Shown: positions 39,522-49,521, numbered from the stretch's first letter. The stretch is DNA of 64,000 nucleotides from an uncultured SAR116 cluster alpha proteobacterium (GCA_902583715.1 CACHXC010000001.1:83049-147048), one strand, 5' to 3'. Numbers and translations are program-made. The notes: generated by a model not told the origin, from the letters alone.

Positions 39522-41702
39522 CTAGCCGGCCGTCAAAAATTTTACCGCGCTGTCACGTTCAAACAGGCTAAGCAACAAATTGATGTGGTGCATGCCGTTG
39601 CCCGCCAACATTATTTGTGCCTGTTCACGTGCAATGGCCAGCAGATCACGGTGGGCGGCAAGATCAGCCAACACAAATTCGGGCACCCCAGATTGACGTT
39701 GACCCAAAAATTCGCCGGGGCCACGCAAATTCAGGTCTTCTTCAGCGATCACGAACCCATCATTTGTGCCACGCATGACCGACAGTCTTTTGTTGGCAGT
39801 CTCGCTTAATGGGGGTTGATAGACAAGCAGGCAGCTGCTCTGGGCTGTGCTGCGGCCCACCCGGCCGCGAAGCTGGTGCAGTTGCGCCAGACCAAAACGT
39901 TCTGCATGTTCGATGACAATTATGCTGGCCTCTGGTACGTCGACGCCCACCTCGACCACGGTTGTTGCCACAAGAAGCTGGGCTTGTCCTGTTCTGAATG
40001 CCTGCATGGCGGCGTCGCGTTCAGCGGCTTTCATCTTACCATGCGCCAACGCTACACCAATGCCGGCAAGCGCGTGGGTAAGCGCGGTGAAACGATCTTC
40101 GGCGGCGGCAATATCCAGCTTGTCTGATTCATCGACAAGGGGGCAGATCCAATAGGCGCGCTTGCCGTCATGTAGGGCCCGCCGCAAGCTATTAACAATC
40201 TCGTTCAGTCTGTCTTTGGCCATGGCCCGTGTGTCAATTGGCGAACGGCCAACAGGTTTTTCATCGAGCCGCGAATGATCAAGATCGCCATAAGCTGTCA
40301 TGGCCAAACTGCGCGGGATAGGGGTGGCGGTCATCACCAACACATCTACATCACGCCCTTTTTCACCAAGTAAAATGCGCTGGCGGACGCCGAATCTGTG
40401 CTGTTCATCGATGACGGCTAGCCCTAAATCGTGAAAAATGGCTGTGTCAGATAACAAGGCATGCGTGCCAACAACCAGCGAAATTGTTCCATCTGCCATA
40501 GCGGCCAAGGTATCTTTGCGGGTGCGTGGGGCATAATTGATGCCGTTTGGCAACGCATCATCAGCGGCAGCATTGCTTGTGCGTCCCTGCCCTAAAAGCA
40601 GTCCGACCTCCATTTTTAATGGGCGAAGCAGGGCATTGAGGCTTGCGTGATGCTGGCGTGCCAGCACTCCGGTTGGCGCCAGAAGTGCCGCTTGCGCACC
40701 AGTTTCAGCAACAGTGAGCATAGCCGCAAGTGCCACTAGCGTTTTGCCAGACCCGACATCGCCCTGTAGCATTCGAAGCATGCGCTTTGGGGTGGCTTGA
40801 TCAGCCGTAATTTCGCCAATCGCAGCGTGTTGCGCGGCCGTCATTTCAAAGGGTAGGTCAGCTGTTAACGCCCTAAGAAGCTGGCCTTGCGGCGCAAAAC
40901 AACGGCCGGGCGCGGTATCGCTCGCCTGTCGGCGCACCATAGATAATGCCAGTTGGTTGGCGAGCAATTCATCAAAGGCAAGGCGGGCACGGGCAGGGCT
41001 GGTTGGCAGAAGATCGGTTTCGGCTTGTGGCGCATGAACGGCCCGCATGGCATCGGCAAAATTTGGCCAGTTGTGTTCGGCCATGATCGGAGCCGGTATC
41101 CATTCGGGCAGATCAGGGATACGCTTGAGTGCATCAGCAATCGCACGCCGCAATATTTTGGGAGTCAGTCCGGCTGTTAACGGATAGACAGGTTCCAACA
41201 GGGGCATACTGGCGCTATGTTCCAGCACCACGATATGATCTGGGTGCGCCATCTGCACGCGCCCTTGAAATAATTCAACACGCCCGCTGACAATGCGGCG
41301 TTCACCAATTGGCAATTGTTTGGCGATATAGTCGTTATGTGCATGAAAAAATACCAATTCCAGTTCGCCTGTATCATTCTGGCAAAAGACACGGTACGGG
41401 CGGCGTGTGCCGCGTGGCGGTCGGTCATGCTTAATGACCAAGATCTCAATGGTGGCCATACTGCCATCAACGATGGCGTCCAATGCCGGGCGTTGCCGCC
41501 TGTCAATGAGGCCGATTGGCAGATGCCGCAACACATCAATCACATAACTGCCAACCCGTTTTTCAAGAACGCCGGCAAGTTTTGCACCAACACCGGCCAG
41601 GCTTGTTGTAGCGGCAAATAGTTGAAAGATTTCAGGCGGTCTTTTTGGGTGCACTGGGTTGGCTTTCACATCGGCTCTGGGATCATATTGTTTGGGCCCC
41701 AC
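39522..41702 (-). CDS. recG: ATP-dependent DNA helicase RecG
   Basis: The 726-residue helicase remodels stalled replication forks and Holliday junctions. It has an N-terminal wedge/OB region ('SLAGVGAKLAGVLEKRVG'), Walker A GDVGSGKTLVAL, Walker B VIDEQHRFGV (DEQH), 'TATPIPRSLAMTAYGDLD' and the C-terminal 'FGLAQLHQLRGRVGRS' motif VI plus the LNLRGPGEFLGQRQSG block. The start is a GTG at 41702; the first about 25 residues precede the usual family start. It converges with the DUF502 gene. Confidence 0.96.
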   Translation of the reverse strand: MGPKQYDPRADVKANPVHPKRPPEIFQLFAATTSLAGVGAKLAGVLEKRVGSYVIDVLRHLPIGLIDRRQRPALDAIVDGSMATIEILVIKHDRPPRGTRRPYRVFCQNDTGELELVFFHAHNDYIAKQLPIGERRIVSGRVELFQGRVQMAHPDHIVVLEHSASMPLLEPVYPLTAGLTPKILRRAIADALKRIPDLPEWIPAPIMAEHNWPNFADAMRAVHAPQAETDLLPTSPARARLAFDELLANQLALSMVRRQASDTAPGRCFAPQGQLLRALTADLPFEMTAAQHAAIGEITADQATPKRMLRMLQGDVGSGKTLVALAAMLTVAETGAQAALLAPTGVLARQHHASLNALLRPLKMEVGLLLGQGRTSNAAADDALPNGINYAPRTRKDTLAAMADGTISLVVGTHALLSDTAIFHDLGLAVIDEQHRFGVRQRILLGEKGRDVDVLVMTATPIPRSLAMTAYGDLDHSRLDEKPVGRSPIDTRAMAKDRLNEIVNSLRRALHDGKRAYWICPLVDESDKLDIAAAEDRFTALTHALAGIGVALAHGKMKAAERDAAMQAFRTGQAQLLVATTVVEVGVDVPEASIIVIEHAERFGLAQLHQLRGRVGRSTAQSSCLLVYQPPLSETANKRLSVMRGTNDGFVIAEEDLNLRGPGEFLGQRQSGVPEFVLADLAAHRDLLAIAREQAQIMLAGNGMHHINLLLSLFERDSAVKFLTAG

Positions 41703-41872
41703 TTGTTTTATAGCCTAGCAAATATTTGTTCCGATTGGCCAAAAAATCTAGCATTGGCTTAAATGTGATCAAAATTGTTTTGTCGCCATATCGCTAGGCA
41801 GGCTGGTTGGTTTCTGCTATGTGATGCCACTCATAAAACCGCCTGTAATCACCACTGCCAAGGATTATTGTC

Positions 41873-42157
41873 ATGTCGTCATCACTATCGGACACGCCGC
41901 CTGTACTGTCGGATCGGGTGCGGCGGCTGATTTATCAGGCAAGCTATACCGGCATGAAGGAAACGGATCTTTTGCTTGGGCATTTTGCCAAATCCTATTT
42001 GGCTGACTTGAGTGATGATGATTTGACTGATTTTGAAAATTTACTCGCCGCTGGTGACCATTGGATCTATGTGTGGGTGACTGGAAATGAGGAGGTGCCT
42101 GATGCCTATAATACACCTGTTTTTAAATTAATAAAAAAATTTAAAGACAGCAATTAA
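41873..42157 (+). CDS. sdhE: SdhE-family FAD assembly factor (DUF339)
   Basis: The 94-residue protein matches SdhE/SDH5, which helps attach FAD covalently to succinate dehydrogenase. The family motif RGxxE is altered: residues 26-30 read TGMKE, with Thr in place of Arg, while Gly and Glu are kept; 'LLLGHFAKSYLADLSDDDL' and 'DHWIYVWVTGNEEVP' follow as expected. The gene directly precedes mfd (three bases), and this sdhE-mfd pairing next to recG is common in alphaproteobacteria. The Gly and Glu are the residues best tied to activity, so function may be kept. Confidence 0.88.
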   Translation: MSSSLSDTPPVLSDRVRRLIYQASYTGMKETDLLLGHFAKSYLADLSDDDLTDFENLLAAGDHWIYVWVTGNEEVPDAYNTPVFKLIKKFKDSN

Positions 42158-42160
42158 CAA

Positions 42161-45100
42161 ATGGAATTTATTAGTAATATTAAAAATAATGGGGATGTTT
42201 GGGGGGCGCCGGATGGGGCCCTTTCTTTGGTGCTTGCCGCGGCCGCCCAAACGCAAGCGCCGATCATTTTTGTGGCACGAGATGATGCCAGATTGGCGGC
42301 TGTAGAGGCCGGCTTGACATGCATTGCTCCTCAGCTTGACCGATGGGTTTTGCCAGCGTGGGATTGTTTGCCTTATGACCGGTTGTCGCCGCAAGGTGGG
42401 TTAGTTGGGCGGCGCATTGAGACGCTCGCCCGCTTATGCGCTGGCGAGGTGCCGGCAATTTTGCTCACCACAATCAATGCAATTATGCAAAAACTGCCAC
42501 CGGCTGATTATTTTACCGATAGTAGTCTGGTGATCACCCCAGCAGCTGCGCATAGCCCGGCCAGCCTTGCTGAATTTCTGTCTAATCACGCCTATTTGCG
42601 GACTGACACGGTCCGTGAAACGGGTGAATTTTCCATTCGCGGTGGTATTTTAGACGTTTTCCCACCGGGCCAAAGTGATCCGGTCCGCTTGGATTTTTTT
42701 GGTGATGAAATAGAAACCATGCGGGTTTTTGATGCCGCCACCCAACGCAGTACTGGGCGGCTTGATCGGTTGATTTTACGGCCCGTTGCAGAATTTATGT
42801 TGACCGATACCAGTATCAGCCGTTTTCGAACGCGCTATCTACAGGCATTCGGCGCGAGTGCTAGCCGTGACGCGCTTTATGAGTCGGTGTCGGCTGGGCG
42901 CATGCATCCGGGCATTGAACATTGGTTGCCATTATTTCACGACCAGCTTGCAACCTTGGCCGATTATTGCCCGGGGTGGCCATTGTTTTTGGACCATGAG
43001 GGGGATGCGGCATCCGCTGCGCGGCAAGTCCAAATCCAAGATTTTTTCGACGCTCGGAACCAGCATGATCAAGATGATGCCGCGCCCTACCGGCCATTAC
43101 CCACCGATCAGCTCTATCTAAATGAACAACAAATTGAAACAGTGCTTACAGGGGCGTCGACACGGCGGCTTTTTGCGTTTGCTGCGCCCGAAACCGCCGC
43201 GCCAGAGGCGTCTGAACAGGGGCAGACTGATGCAGGCGGCCGCGCCGGTATCCGATTGGCGGCATCCGGTGCCACAAGTGCCGTTGCTGACTGCGTGGCG
43301 GCCATTACATCTGAACGACAAGGACAAAATCGGCCGGTCGTATTGGCCTGTAGTTCAGCTGGGGCGGCCAGCCGTTTGACGGATTTGCTGGAACAACAGA
43401 TAGGCGTTGGCATCGTGCAAGCCGTTTCATCCTTGTCCGAGGTCAAAAAAGCGGGCCTCTATATCACCCAATGGCCATTGGAAACCGGGTTTCAAACGGA
43501 TCATCTACTGGTATTTGCTGAGCCGGATATTTTTGGCCAGCGGCTGTCGCGTCCGCAATCAAAACGTGGCCGTGGTGATGATTTCCTGCGTGAAGTCAGC
43601 GCGCTGGAAACGGGCGATTTGGTTGTGCATGCCGAACATGGTATTGGCCGCTATGAAGGGCTGGTCATCATTAATAGTGCGGGCGGCGACCATGATTGCT
43701 TGCATTTGGTCTATGCGAGTGGTGACAAGCTGTATCTGCCAGTTGAAAATATCGAATTGCTGAGCCGCTACGGCAGTGGCGATAGCGATGCACAGCTAGA
43801 CCGGCTTGGCGGTGCGGCATGGCAGGCACGGGTTGCCCGTATTAAAGGGCGGGTTCGCATCATGGCCGAACAATTGATTAAGATCGCGGCATCGCGCCAA
43901 CGCGCCAGAGCTGAACCTCTGATGGCTGAAGATGGTAGTTTTGCCGAATTTTGTGGTCGTTTTGCGTTCAGTGAAACAGATGACCAATTACATGCCATCG
44001 CTGATGTCGTTGACGATCTTGCATCGGGCAAGGCGAGTGACAGGCTGATTTGTGGTGATGTGGGATTTGGCAAAACCGAAGTGGCATTGCGCGCCGCTTT
44101 TATTGCGGCAATGGCCGGCTATCAGGTCGCAGTGGTGGCACCAACAACATTATTGGCGCGCCAACATGGCAAGGTGTTTACCGAACGATTTAACGGGTTT
44201 CCGGTGAAAATAGGCGTGTTGTCGCGGATGACACCAACGCACGAGGCAAGAGACATACGCGAAGGCATTGCGTCTGGGGATGTGCAGATTGCTATTGGTA
44301 CCCATGCGCTGTTGGCCAAAACAATTAACTTTAACCATCTTGGCTTGCTGATCATTGATGAAGAACAGCATTTTGGCGTTGGGCAAAAGGAGCGTCTGAA
44401 AGAATTGCGCGGTGATATTCATGTGTTGACGTTATCGGCAACACCGATCCCACGCACCCTGCAAATGGCCTTGTCCGGCGTGCGCGACATGTCGCTGATC
44501 GCAACGCCGCCGGTTGACCGCTTGGCTGTACGCACGTTTGTGGGCCCATGGGATGGGGTGGTTTTACGTGAAGCCATTCAACGCGAGATGTTTCGTGGTG
44601 GCCAAGTTTTCGTTGTCTGTCCGCGCATTGATGACATGCAGCGTGTCTATGACCGGGTAATGGCGCTGGTGCCAGACGCGCGGATATTATCAGCACATGG
44701 GCGCATGGCGCCAAATGAGCTGGATACGGTGATGACACGTTTTGCTGATGGCGAGGCGGATATTCTGCTTTCAACCAATATTGTAGAGTCAGGCATTGAT
44801 ATCCCGTCAGCCAATACCATGATCATTCATCGCGCGGATATGTTTGGCCTGTCACAATTATATCAATTGCGCGGTCGGGTGGGACGGGGGCGGCAACGTG
44901 CATATGCCTATTTGACCTCTGATCCAAAACGTCTGTTAAGCCCGCATGCCCGCCGCCGTTTGGAAGTGATGCAAACGCTAGATACATTGGGCGCTGGGTT
45001 TACCTTGGCATCTTATGATATGGATATTCGCGGTGCTGGGAATTTGCTTGGTGATGAACAATCGGGCCATGTGCGCGAGGTCGGTGTTGAGCTATATCAG

Positions 45101-45619
45101 GAAATGCTACGTCAGGCTGTCGAAGCGGCAAAAACCGGAAAAGCTGACGATGATGAAGCATCTGCTGAAACTGTCTGGACACCGCAAATCAACCTTGGCA
45201 TTGAAGTGCGCATTCCAGAAACTTATGTGCCTGATCTGAATGTGCGTTTGTCGATCTATCGCCGTATTGGTGATCTTGGCGATCCACAAGCGATTGATCA
45301 CATGATTGCTGAACTTGTTGACCGGTTTGGCCCATTGCCAGATTCTGTGCGTAACCTGTTTGCATTTATCGATCTAAAACAGCTTTGCCGAAGTGCGAAT
45401 GTTGAAAAAATTGATGTGGGTCCCAAAGGCATATCTCTATCATTCCGTGATGATCAATTTGCGCGGCCAGAACAGTTGATTGGCTGGATTGCCGGGCAGG
45501 GCGGGCGGGTACAATTGCGCCCTGACCACCGGCTATTTGTCAAAGCCCCATTAGAAAAATCAGATATGCAAGTGCCGGCATGCCGCGAGGTGATACAGCA
45601 ATTGATCAGCTTGCTGTAA
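42161..45619 (+). CDS. mfd: Transcription-repair coupling factor Mfd
   Basis: The 1152-residue translocase removes stalled RNA polymerase and recruits UvrA. It has the UvrB-like N-terminus ('VLPAWDCLPYDRLSPQ', 'GEFSIRGGILDVFPPG'), an RNA-polymerase-interacting domain ('GDLVVHAEHGIGRYEGL'), the RecG-like motor (Walker A GDVGFGKTEVALRAA, Walker B LIIDEEQHFGV, 'ATPIPRTLQMALSGVRDMS', 'QLYQLRGRVGRG') and the C-terminal TRCF domain ('PEAYVP'-like 'IPETYVPDLNVRLSIYRRI'). The N-terminal region carries a Gln/Ala-rich insert near residues 335-365. It ends 18 bases from the convergent frnE-like gene. Confidence 0.97.
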   Translation: MEFISNIKNNGDVWGAPDGALSLVLAAAAQTQAPIIFVARDDARLAAVEAGLTCIAPQLDRWVLPAWDCLPYDRLSPQGGLVGRRIETLARLCAGEVPAILLTTINAIMQKLPPADYFTDSSLVITPAAAHSPASLAEFLSNHAYLRTDTVRETGEFSIRGGILDVFPPGQSDPVRLDFFGDEIETMRVFDAATQRSTGRLDRLILRPVAEFMLTDTSISRFRTRYLQAFGASASRDALYESVSAGRMHPGIEHWLPLFHDQLATLADYCPGWPLFLDHEGDAASAARQVQIQDFFDARNQHDQDDAAPYRPLPTDQLYLNEQQIETVLTGASTRRLFAFAAPETAAPEASEQGQTDAGGRAGIRLAASGATSAVADCVAAITSERQGQNRPVVLACSSAGAASRLTDLLEQQIGVGIVQAVSSLSEVKKAGLYITQWPLETGFQTDHLLVFAEPDIFGQRLSRPQSKRGRGDDFLREVSALETGDLVVHAEHGIGRYEGLVIINSAGGDHDCLHLVYASGDKLYLPVENIELLSRYGSGDSDAQLDRLGGAAWQARVARIKGRVRIMAEQLIKIAASRQRARAEPLMAEDGSFAEFCGRFAFSETDDQLHAIADVVDDLASGKASDRLICGDVGFGKTEVALRAAFIAAMAGYQVAVVAPTTLLARQHGKVFTERFNGFPVKIGVLSRMTPTHEARDIREGIASGDVQIAIGTHALLAKTINFNHLGLLIIDEEQHFGVGQKERLKELRGDIHVLTLSATPIPRTLQMALSGVRDMSLIATPPVDRLAVRTFVGPWDGVVLREAIQREMFRGGQVFVVCPRIDDMQRVYDRVMALVPDARILSAHGRMAPNELDTVMTRFADGEADILLSTNIVESGIDIPSANTMIIHRADMFGLSQLYQLRGRVGRGRQRAYAYLTSDPKRLLSPHARRRLEVMQTLDTLGAGFTLASYDMDIRGAGNLLGDEQSGHVREVGVELYQEMLRQAVEAAKTGKADDDEASAETVWTPQINLGIEVRIPETYVPDLNVRLSIYRRIGDLGDPQAIDHMIAELVDRFGPLPDSVRNLFAFIDLKQLCRSANVEKIDVGPKGISLSFRDDQFARPEQLIGWIAGQGGRVQLRPDHRLFVKAPLEKSDMQVPACREVIQQLISLL

Positions 45620-45637
45620 GACCGCATATGACCTGTG

Positions 45638-46264
45638 TTAAGCTGTGGCCGCGTCAATCACAGGCAGAAAATGTTCAGATAAATGCGCCCCGGCGACAGC
45701 ATATTGTTCGGCAAAAATAAAATAGGGAACGCCGTCAAGCTGAAGTTGCCGCGCCATAAACAAATCTTGTTCAAGCTGGCGCTGTGTTGCGGTGCTATGG
45801 ACTGTGTCTAAGTCAATATCCACGCCAGCTTCATCAATGATAGCCGCTATGATATCAGGGTCGCCAATATCCTTGCCCTCAATGAAATAGGCCTGATAGA
45901 ACGCTTCGCTTAAAATTTCGACATTATTTTTCGCAGATAATAGCACGTGATGTACGCCGCGGCTATCTGGTGTGCGAGTGATTTTGTCAAAATTAAAGGC
46001 AATGCCACTATCCAGTCCGGCGGCGGCGATACGTCCGTAAACAGCAGCGGCGGCGCTACCAAATTTATTATGCAGATAGGCTTGCCGGTCCATACCCTCA
46101 GCCGGCATCCCGGGGTTCAGCAAAAATCCACGCCAAATATAGCGGGGGGTCACATGGCGACGTGCCGCAAAGGCCGCATCAAGCCGCTTTTTACCAATGT
46201 AACACCAAGGGCAGATGATATCGGCGTAAATTTCTACATTGACGATTTTGTTGGTGGCTGACAT
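45638..46264 (-). CDS. DsbA-family (FrnE-like) oxidoreductase
   Basis: The roughly 208-residue protein has a thioredoxin-fold DsbA domain of the FrnE type with CPWC redox motif in 'IYADIICPWCYIGKKRL', 'RGFLLNPGMPAEGMDR' and the late 'GVPYFIFAEQYAVAGA' with the cis-Pro loop (VP). No signal peptide is visible, so it is cytoplasmic, like FrnE, whose members are linked to oxidative stress tolerance and isomerase functions. I use ATG 46264 (MSATNK) in place of the upstream ATG 46294. It is convergent with mfd. Confidence 0.88.
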   Translation of the reverse strand: MSATNKIVNVEIYADIICPWCYIGKKRLDAAFAARRHVTPRYIWRGFLLNPGMPAEGMDRQAYLHNKFGSAAAAVYGRIAAAGLDSGIAFNFDKITRTPDSRGVHHVLLSAKNNVEILSEAFYQAYFIEGKDIGDPDIIAAIIDEAGVDIDLDTVHSTATQRQLEQDLFMARQLQLDGVPYFIFAEQYAVAGAHLSEHFLPVIDAATA

Positions 46265-46438
46265 CTGGGCTGTATTGGCGTTGTTAACATGCAATAGCGA
46301 CAGGAATAGGGAAGCCTATTCATCTCTTTTTGACAAGGCGTGTTGGCAAAAAGTCACCCGAATAGTTCACGTTTCCGATCAGATGTTGTAAAACACGACA
46401 ATTGTTTCGCGGGCGAGGGGCATAACAAGGTACGGCCA

Positions 46439-46958
46439 ATGGATGCAATAACAGATTATGAGACTTCGTCTGGTATGTCCAAGGCCACTATTGTGGCGGC
46501 GCGTGATACGCTGTTGGCGCAAAAATCACTTACTATTGCGGTTTTTGATGATAGCGCTGTTCCTGATCTGGGCATATCTCCCTTTATCCGCCGACATGAC
46601 GGTCTTTATATCTACACCAGTCACCTAGCTGGTCACGTGCAGGCGCTTTTAGCGCAAAACCGTGCCAGCTTCATCATCGCGCTTGATGAAGCCGCCACAT
46701 CTAATATCTGGGCGCGGCACCGGCTGAAATTTGGGGGGGGCTGTTGCAGAGGTGCCGCGAGACGATGCAGAATTTCGGGCTCTTTGTGATGATTTTGCCG
46801 CGGCGCATGGCAACACTATGCGTTTGATCAGGGATTTTACCGATTTCCATATGTTGCGTATCACGCCAGATAATGGGGTGTTGGTGTTGGGGTTTGCCAG
46901 AGCCTTTTGTGTAAAAGGAGCCAGCTTTGATATAGTCGCGCATCTCGCGCGCGGTTGA
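46439..46958 (+). pseudogene. HugZ-like (PNPOx-fold) heme-utilisation protein gene, frameshifted in a G8 tract
   Basis: Two frames together give one 172-residue protein of the pyridoxamine-phosphate-oxidase-like split-barrel family, closest by eye to HugZ/HutZ heme proteins: 'LTIAVFDDSAVPDLGISPFIRRHDGLYIYTS' then 'AEVPRDDAEFRALCDDF' and 'DFHMLRITPDNGVLVLGFARAFCV'. The break is at a run of eight G (46733-46740); seven G would restore the reading 'LKFGGAVAEVP'. The other sites look intact, so the gene may be freshly broken, phase-variable, or a homopolymer sequencing error. The GST gene follows four bases after its stop. Confidence 0.75.
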
Positions 46959-46962
46959 CGGT

Positions 46963-47631
46963 ATGCGGAACGTGCAACAACAGCCATATCCAGTGTTGTG
47001 GAGTTTCCGGCGTTGTCCCTATGCCATGCGCGCCCGTCTAGCGATTCATGCCAGCCAGCATCTTGTCTATTTGCGCGAAATTAAGCTACGCGATAAGCCA
47101 GCAGAATTTCTTGCTGCCGCGAAAAAGGCAACGGTGCCGGTCTTGGTGCTAACGAACGGTCAGGTTATTGATGAAAGCCGCGATATCATGTTGTGGGCAT
47201 TGCAACAATCTGATCCGCACGGTTGGTTAAATCTGTGGCAGGCTGACCCGGATTTTTGTCATGCGTTTTTTGACCGATTGGATGGGCCATTTAAACAACA
47301 GCTTGATCACTATAAATATGCCAGCCGGTTTGAAGCAGATGTTGGGCAACAAAATCGCGCTGATGCAGGTGTGTTTTTGACCGAGATTGACCAGCGGCTT
47401 GGGTCCGCTACAGGCTATCTATCAGGGGCAAATTATGGCGTTCTTGATGCCGCCGCCTTGCCTTTTGTGCGCCAGTTTCGCGGTGTTGACGAAATCTGGT
47501 TTGACGCGCAACCATGGCCGCATCTGCATCGCTGGCTAGGCGTGTTTTTGGCATCAGCAGAGTTTGCCGCGGTCATGCAGAAATATCCACCATGGCAACC
47601 AGCCGATAAAGCAATTTTATTTCCGGCATAA
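46963..47631 (+). CDS. Glutathione S-transferase-like protein
   Basis: The 222-residue protein has an N-terminal thioredoxin-fold GST domain ('VLWSFRRCPYAMRARLAIHAS', with the CPYA motif of the GrxB/omega-like type, then 'KKATVPVLVLTNGQVIDES') and an all-helical C-terminal domain with 'FLTEIDQRLGSATGYLSGANYGVLDAA'. Such proteins act as glutathione-dependent reductases or transferases; substrate unknown. It starts four bases after the HugZ-like gene, so it is probably co-transcribed and would be affected if translation of that gene ends early at the frameshift. Confidence 0.87.
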   Translation: MRNVQQQPYPVLWSFRRCPYAMRARLAIHASQHLVYLREIKLRDKPAEFLAAAKKATVPVLVLTNGQVIDESRDIMLWALQQSDPHGWLNLWQADPDFCHAFFDRLDGPFKQQLDHYKYASRFEADVGQQNRADAGVFLTEIDQRLGSATGYLSGANYGVLDAAALPFVRQFRGVDEIWFDAQPWPHLHRWLGVFLASAEFAAVMQKYPPWQPADKAILFPA

Positions 47632-47714
47632 GCGTTGTGGGCGTCGGTGTTGCGTTATTCTAGGCCGGTAGGCGATGTCATAAATCCGTAACAAAATGGC
47701 GTTAGAAATGCGGC

Positions 47715-49478
47715 ATGGATGGACAAATAACAGGGATAAAAGCACTTCGGCAAAACAAGCCGATTGACACTGGTGCGGTGTTGCTGGCGCAGGTGCCGCG
47801 GCTTTCAGCCTATCCGGCACCGGTAAGGCAAGGCCTTGTATATGCGTTACAAAAACTTGTCTGTGAAGACCGTATAAATGAGTTTTTGATCGAAAACGCG
47901 ACGGTGCAAGATTTCCAATTTATCGATCAGGTGTTCAGCCATCTTAAAATTGACTTTATCGCCGGCGATCAAGACATCGAACATATCCCGCCAAAGGGCC
48001 GGGTGATCATTGTGGCCAACCATCCGCTTGGGGGGTTGGATGGTTTGGCACTGCTTCGGCTGGTAGCATCTGTGCGCCGTGATGTGCGTATTGTTGTGAA
48101 TGAATTATTGTTGTATATCAATCAATTAAACAATCTATTGTTTCCTGTTGATGTAATGGGCGGCGAAACAAAAAAGGCCGATATTTATCGGATCAAACAA
48201 GCGCTTTTTAATGATGAAGCGGTGATTATTTTTCCGGCTGGTGAAGTGTCGCGGGCTGGGGCAAAAGGCATTCGCGACAGAAATTGGTTGCCTGGGTTTA
48301 TCCAGCTTGCCAAATCCACCAGATCGCCAGTTTTGCCGGTCCATATCAAGGCCAGAAATTCTGCGTTATTTTATGCGGTTTCACGGCTTAGCCAGCCCCT
48401 GTCCATGTTGATGTTGCCGCGTGAAATGCTTGGCTTTAAGGGCAAGATTAAATTTACCATCGGCCAGCCAATTGCCCCGGGCGTAATCGAGGGACTGCCA
48501 TTGTCCCGTAAAAAACAAGCCGGGCTTGTCAGCACCCATCTGCGGCGTATTGGGTCTGGTAAAACGCCGCTATTTGCAACCCAGTCACAGCTCATCGACA
48601 AGCTTGACCGGCAGATCATTCAGGCTGAATTAGCACAAGCCGAAATATTGGGTCAGACATCTGATAAAAAGACGATTTTCTTGCTTGATGGCGGGGATCA
48701 TTTCAATGTTTTGGAGGAAATTGGGCGACTGCGAGAGCGTACATTCCGCTTCGTGGGTGAGGGCACCGGCCATTGCAAGGATATCGACGATTTTGATCGG
48801 TATTATCGTCATCTTATTTTGTGGGATGAGACTGATCTTGAAATTGTGGGGGCTTACCGACTTGGTGAAATCTGGAAATGGCCGCAACAAGATAGCCATT
48901 TGCTCTACAGTGCGACGTTGTTTGATTACGCAAAAGACGCGGCCCCCATTTTTACGGCTGGGCTTGAGTTGGGGCGTAGTTTTGTTCAGCCCGAATATTG
49001 GGGCAAGCGCAGTCTAGATTATTTATGGCAGGGGCTCGGTGCCTATTTGGCACGGCATCCGCAAGTGAACTATCTATTCGGACCGGTATCATTGTCGCAA
49101 AATTTGCCGAAAAAGGCACGCGATCTGCTGGTTACGCATTATGGCAATTATTACCCAGACCCGCAAAATCTTGCCCGGGCGAAAAGCCCCTATATTTGCG
49201 ATGGTGAAACGGCAACATTAATTGCTGGGCAGGCAACGGGTGATGATGTCGACACTGCATTTGCGACGTTAAAATCACAGCTTGCCTTTATGGGGGTGAA
49301 AATTCCAACGCTCTATAAACAATATACTGATTTATGCCTGCCAGGCGGCACGCGGTTTTGTGGCTTTAACATTGATGAAAATTTTGGTCATTGTGTTGAT
49401 GGCCTTGTTGTTGTCGATCTTGGACTTGTGAAGGCAAAAAAACGTGCCCGGTATATAACACAACATAAAATGACTTAG
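47715..49478 (+). CDS. OlsF-like bifunctional acyltransferase (ornithine-type aminolipid synthesis)
   Basis: The 587-residue protein joins two acyltransferase modules. The N-terminal half is PlsC-like, with NHPLGGLDG (about 102-110; the catalytic His-Asp spacing is the expanded form seen in OlsA-like enzymes) and 'IIFPAGEVSRAG'. The C-terminal half (about 320-500) is GNAT-like as in OlsB: 'LRERTFRFVGEG', 'DFDRYYRHLILWD', 'VGAYRLGE', 'LELGRSFVQPEYWGKRSLDYLWQGLGAYL' and 'YLFGPVSLS'. Fused enzymes of this kind (OlsF, from Serratia and others) make ornithine lipid in one protein, the C-terminal part adding the first and the N-terminal part the second acyl chain. Ornithine is assumed; other amino acids are possible. 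Confidence 0.82.
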   Translation: MDGQITGIKALRQNKPIDTGAVLLAQVPRLSAYPAPVRQGLVYALQKLVCEDRINEFLIENATVQDFQFIDQVFSHLKIDFIAGDQDIEHIPPKGRVIIVANHPLGGLDGLALLRLVASVRRDVRIVVNELLLYINQLNNLLFPVDVMGGETKKADIYRIKQALFNDEAVIIFPAGEVSRAGAKGIRDRNWLPGFIQLAKSTRSPVLPVHIKARNSALFYAVSRLSQPLSMLMLPREMLGFKGKIKFTIGQPIAPGVIEGLPLSRKKQAGLVSTHLRRIGSGKTPLFATQSQLIDKLDRQIIQAELAQAEILGQTSDKKTIFLLDGGDHFNVLEEIGRLRERTFRFVGEGTGHCKDIDDFDRYYRHLILWDETDLEIVGAYRLGEIWKWPQQDSHLLYSATLFDYAKDAAPIFTAGLELGRSFVQPEYWGKRSLDYLWQGLGAYLARHPQVNYLFGPVSLSQNLPKKARDLLVTHYGNYYPDPQNLARAKSPYICDGETATLIAGQATGDDVDTAFATLKSQLAFMGVKIPTLYKQYTDLCLPGGTRFCGFNIDENFGHCVDGLVVVDLGLVKAKKRARYITQHKMT

Positions 49479-49521
49479 CCCATTAAGTCGTTTAGATTAA
49501 TCGCTTGTTATGGTTGCTTTA

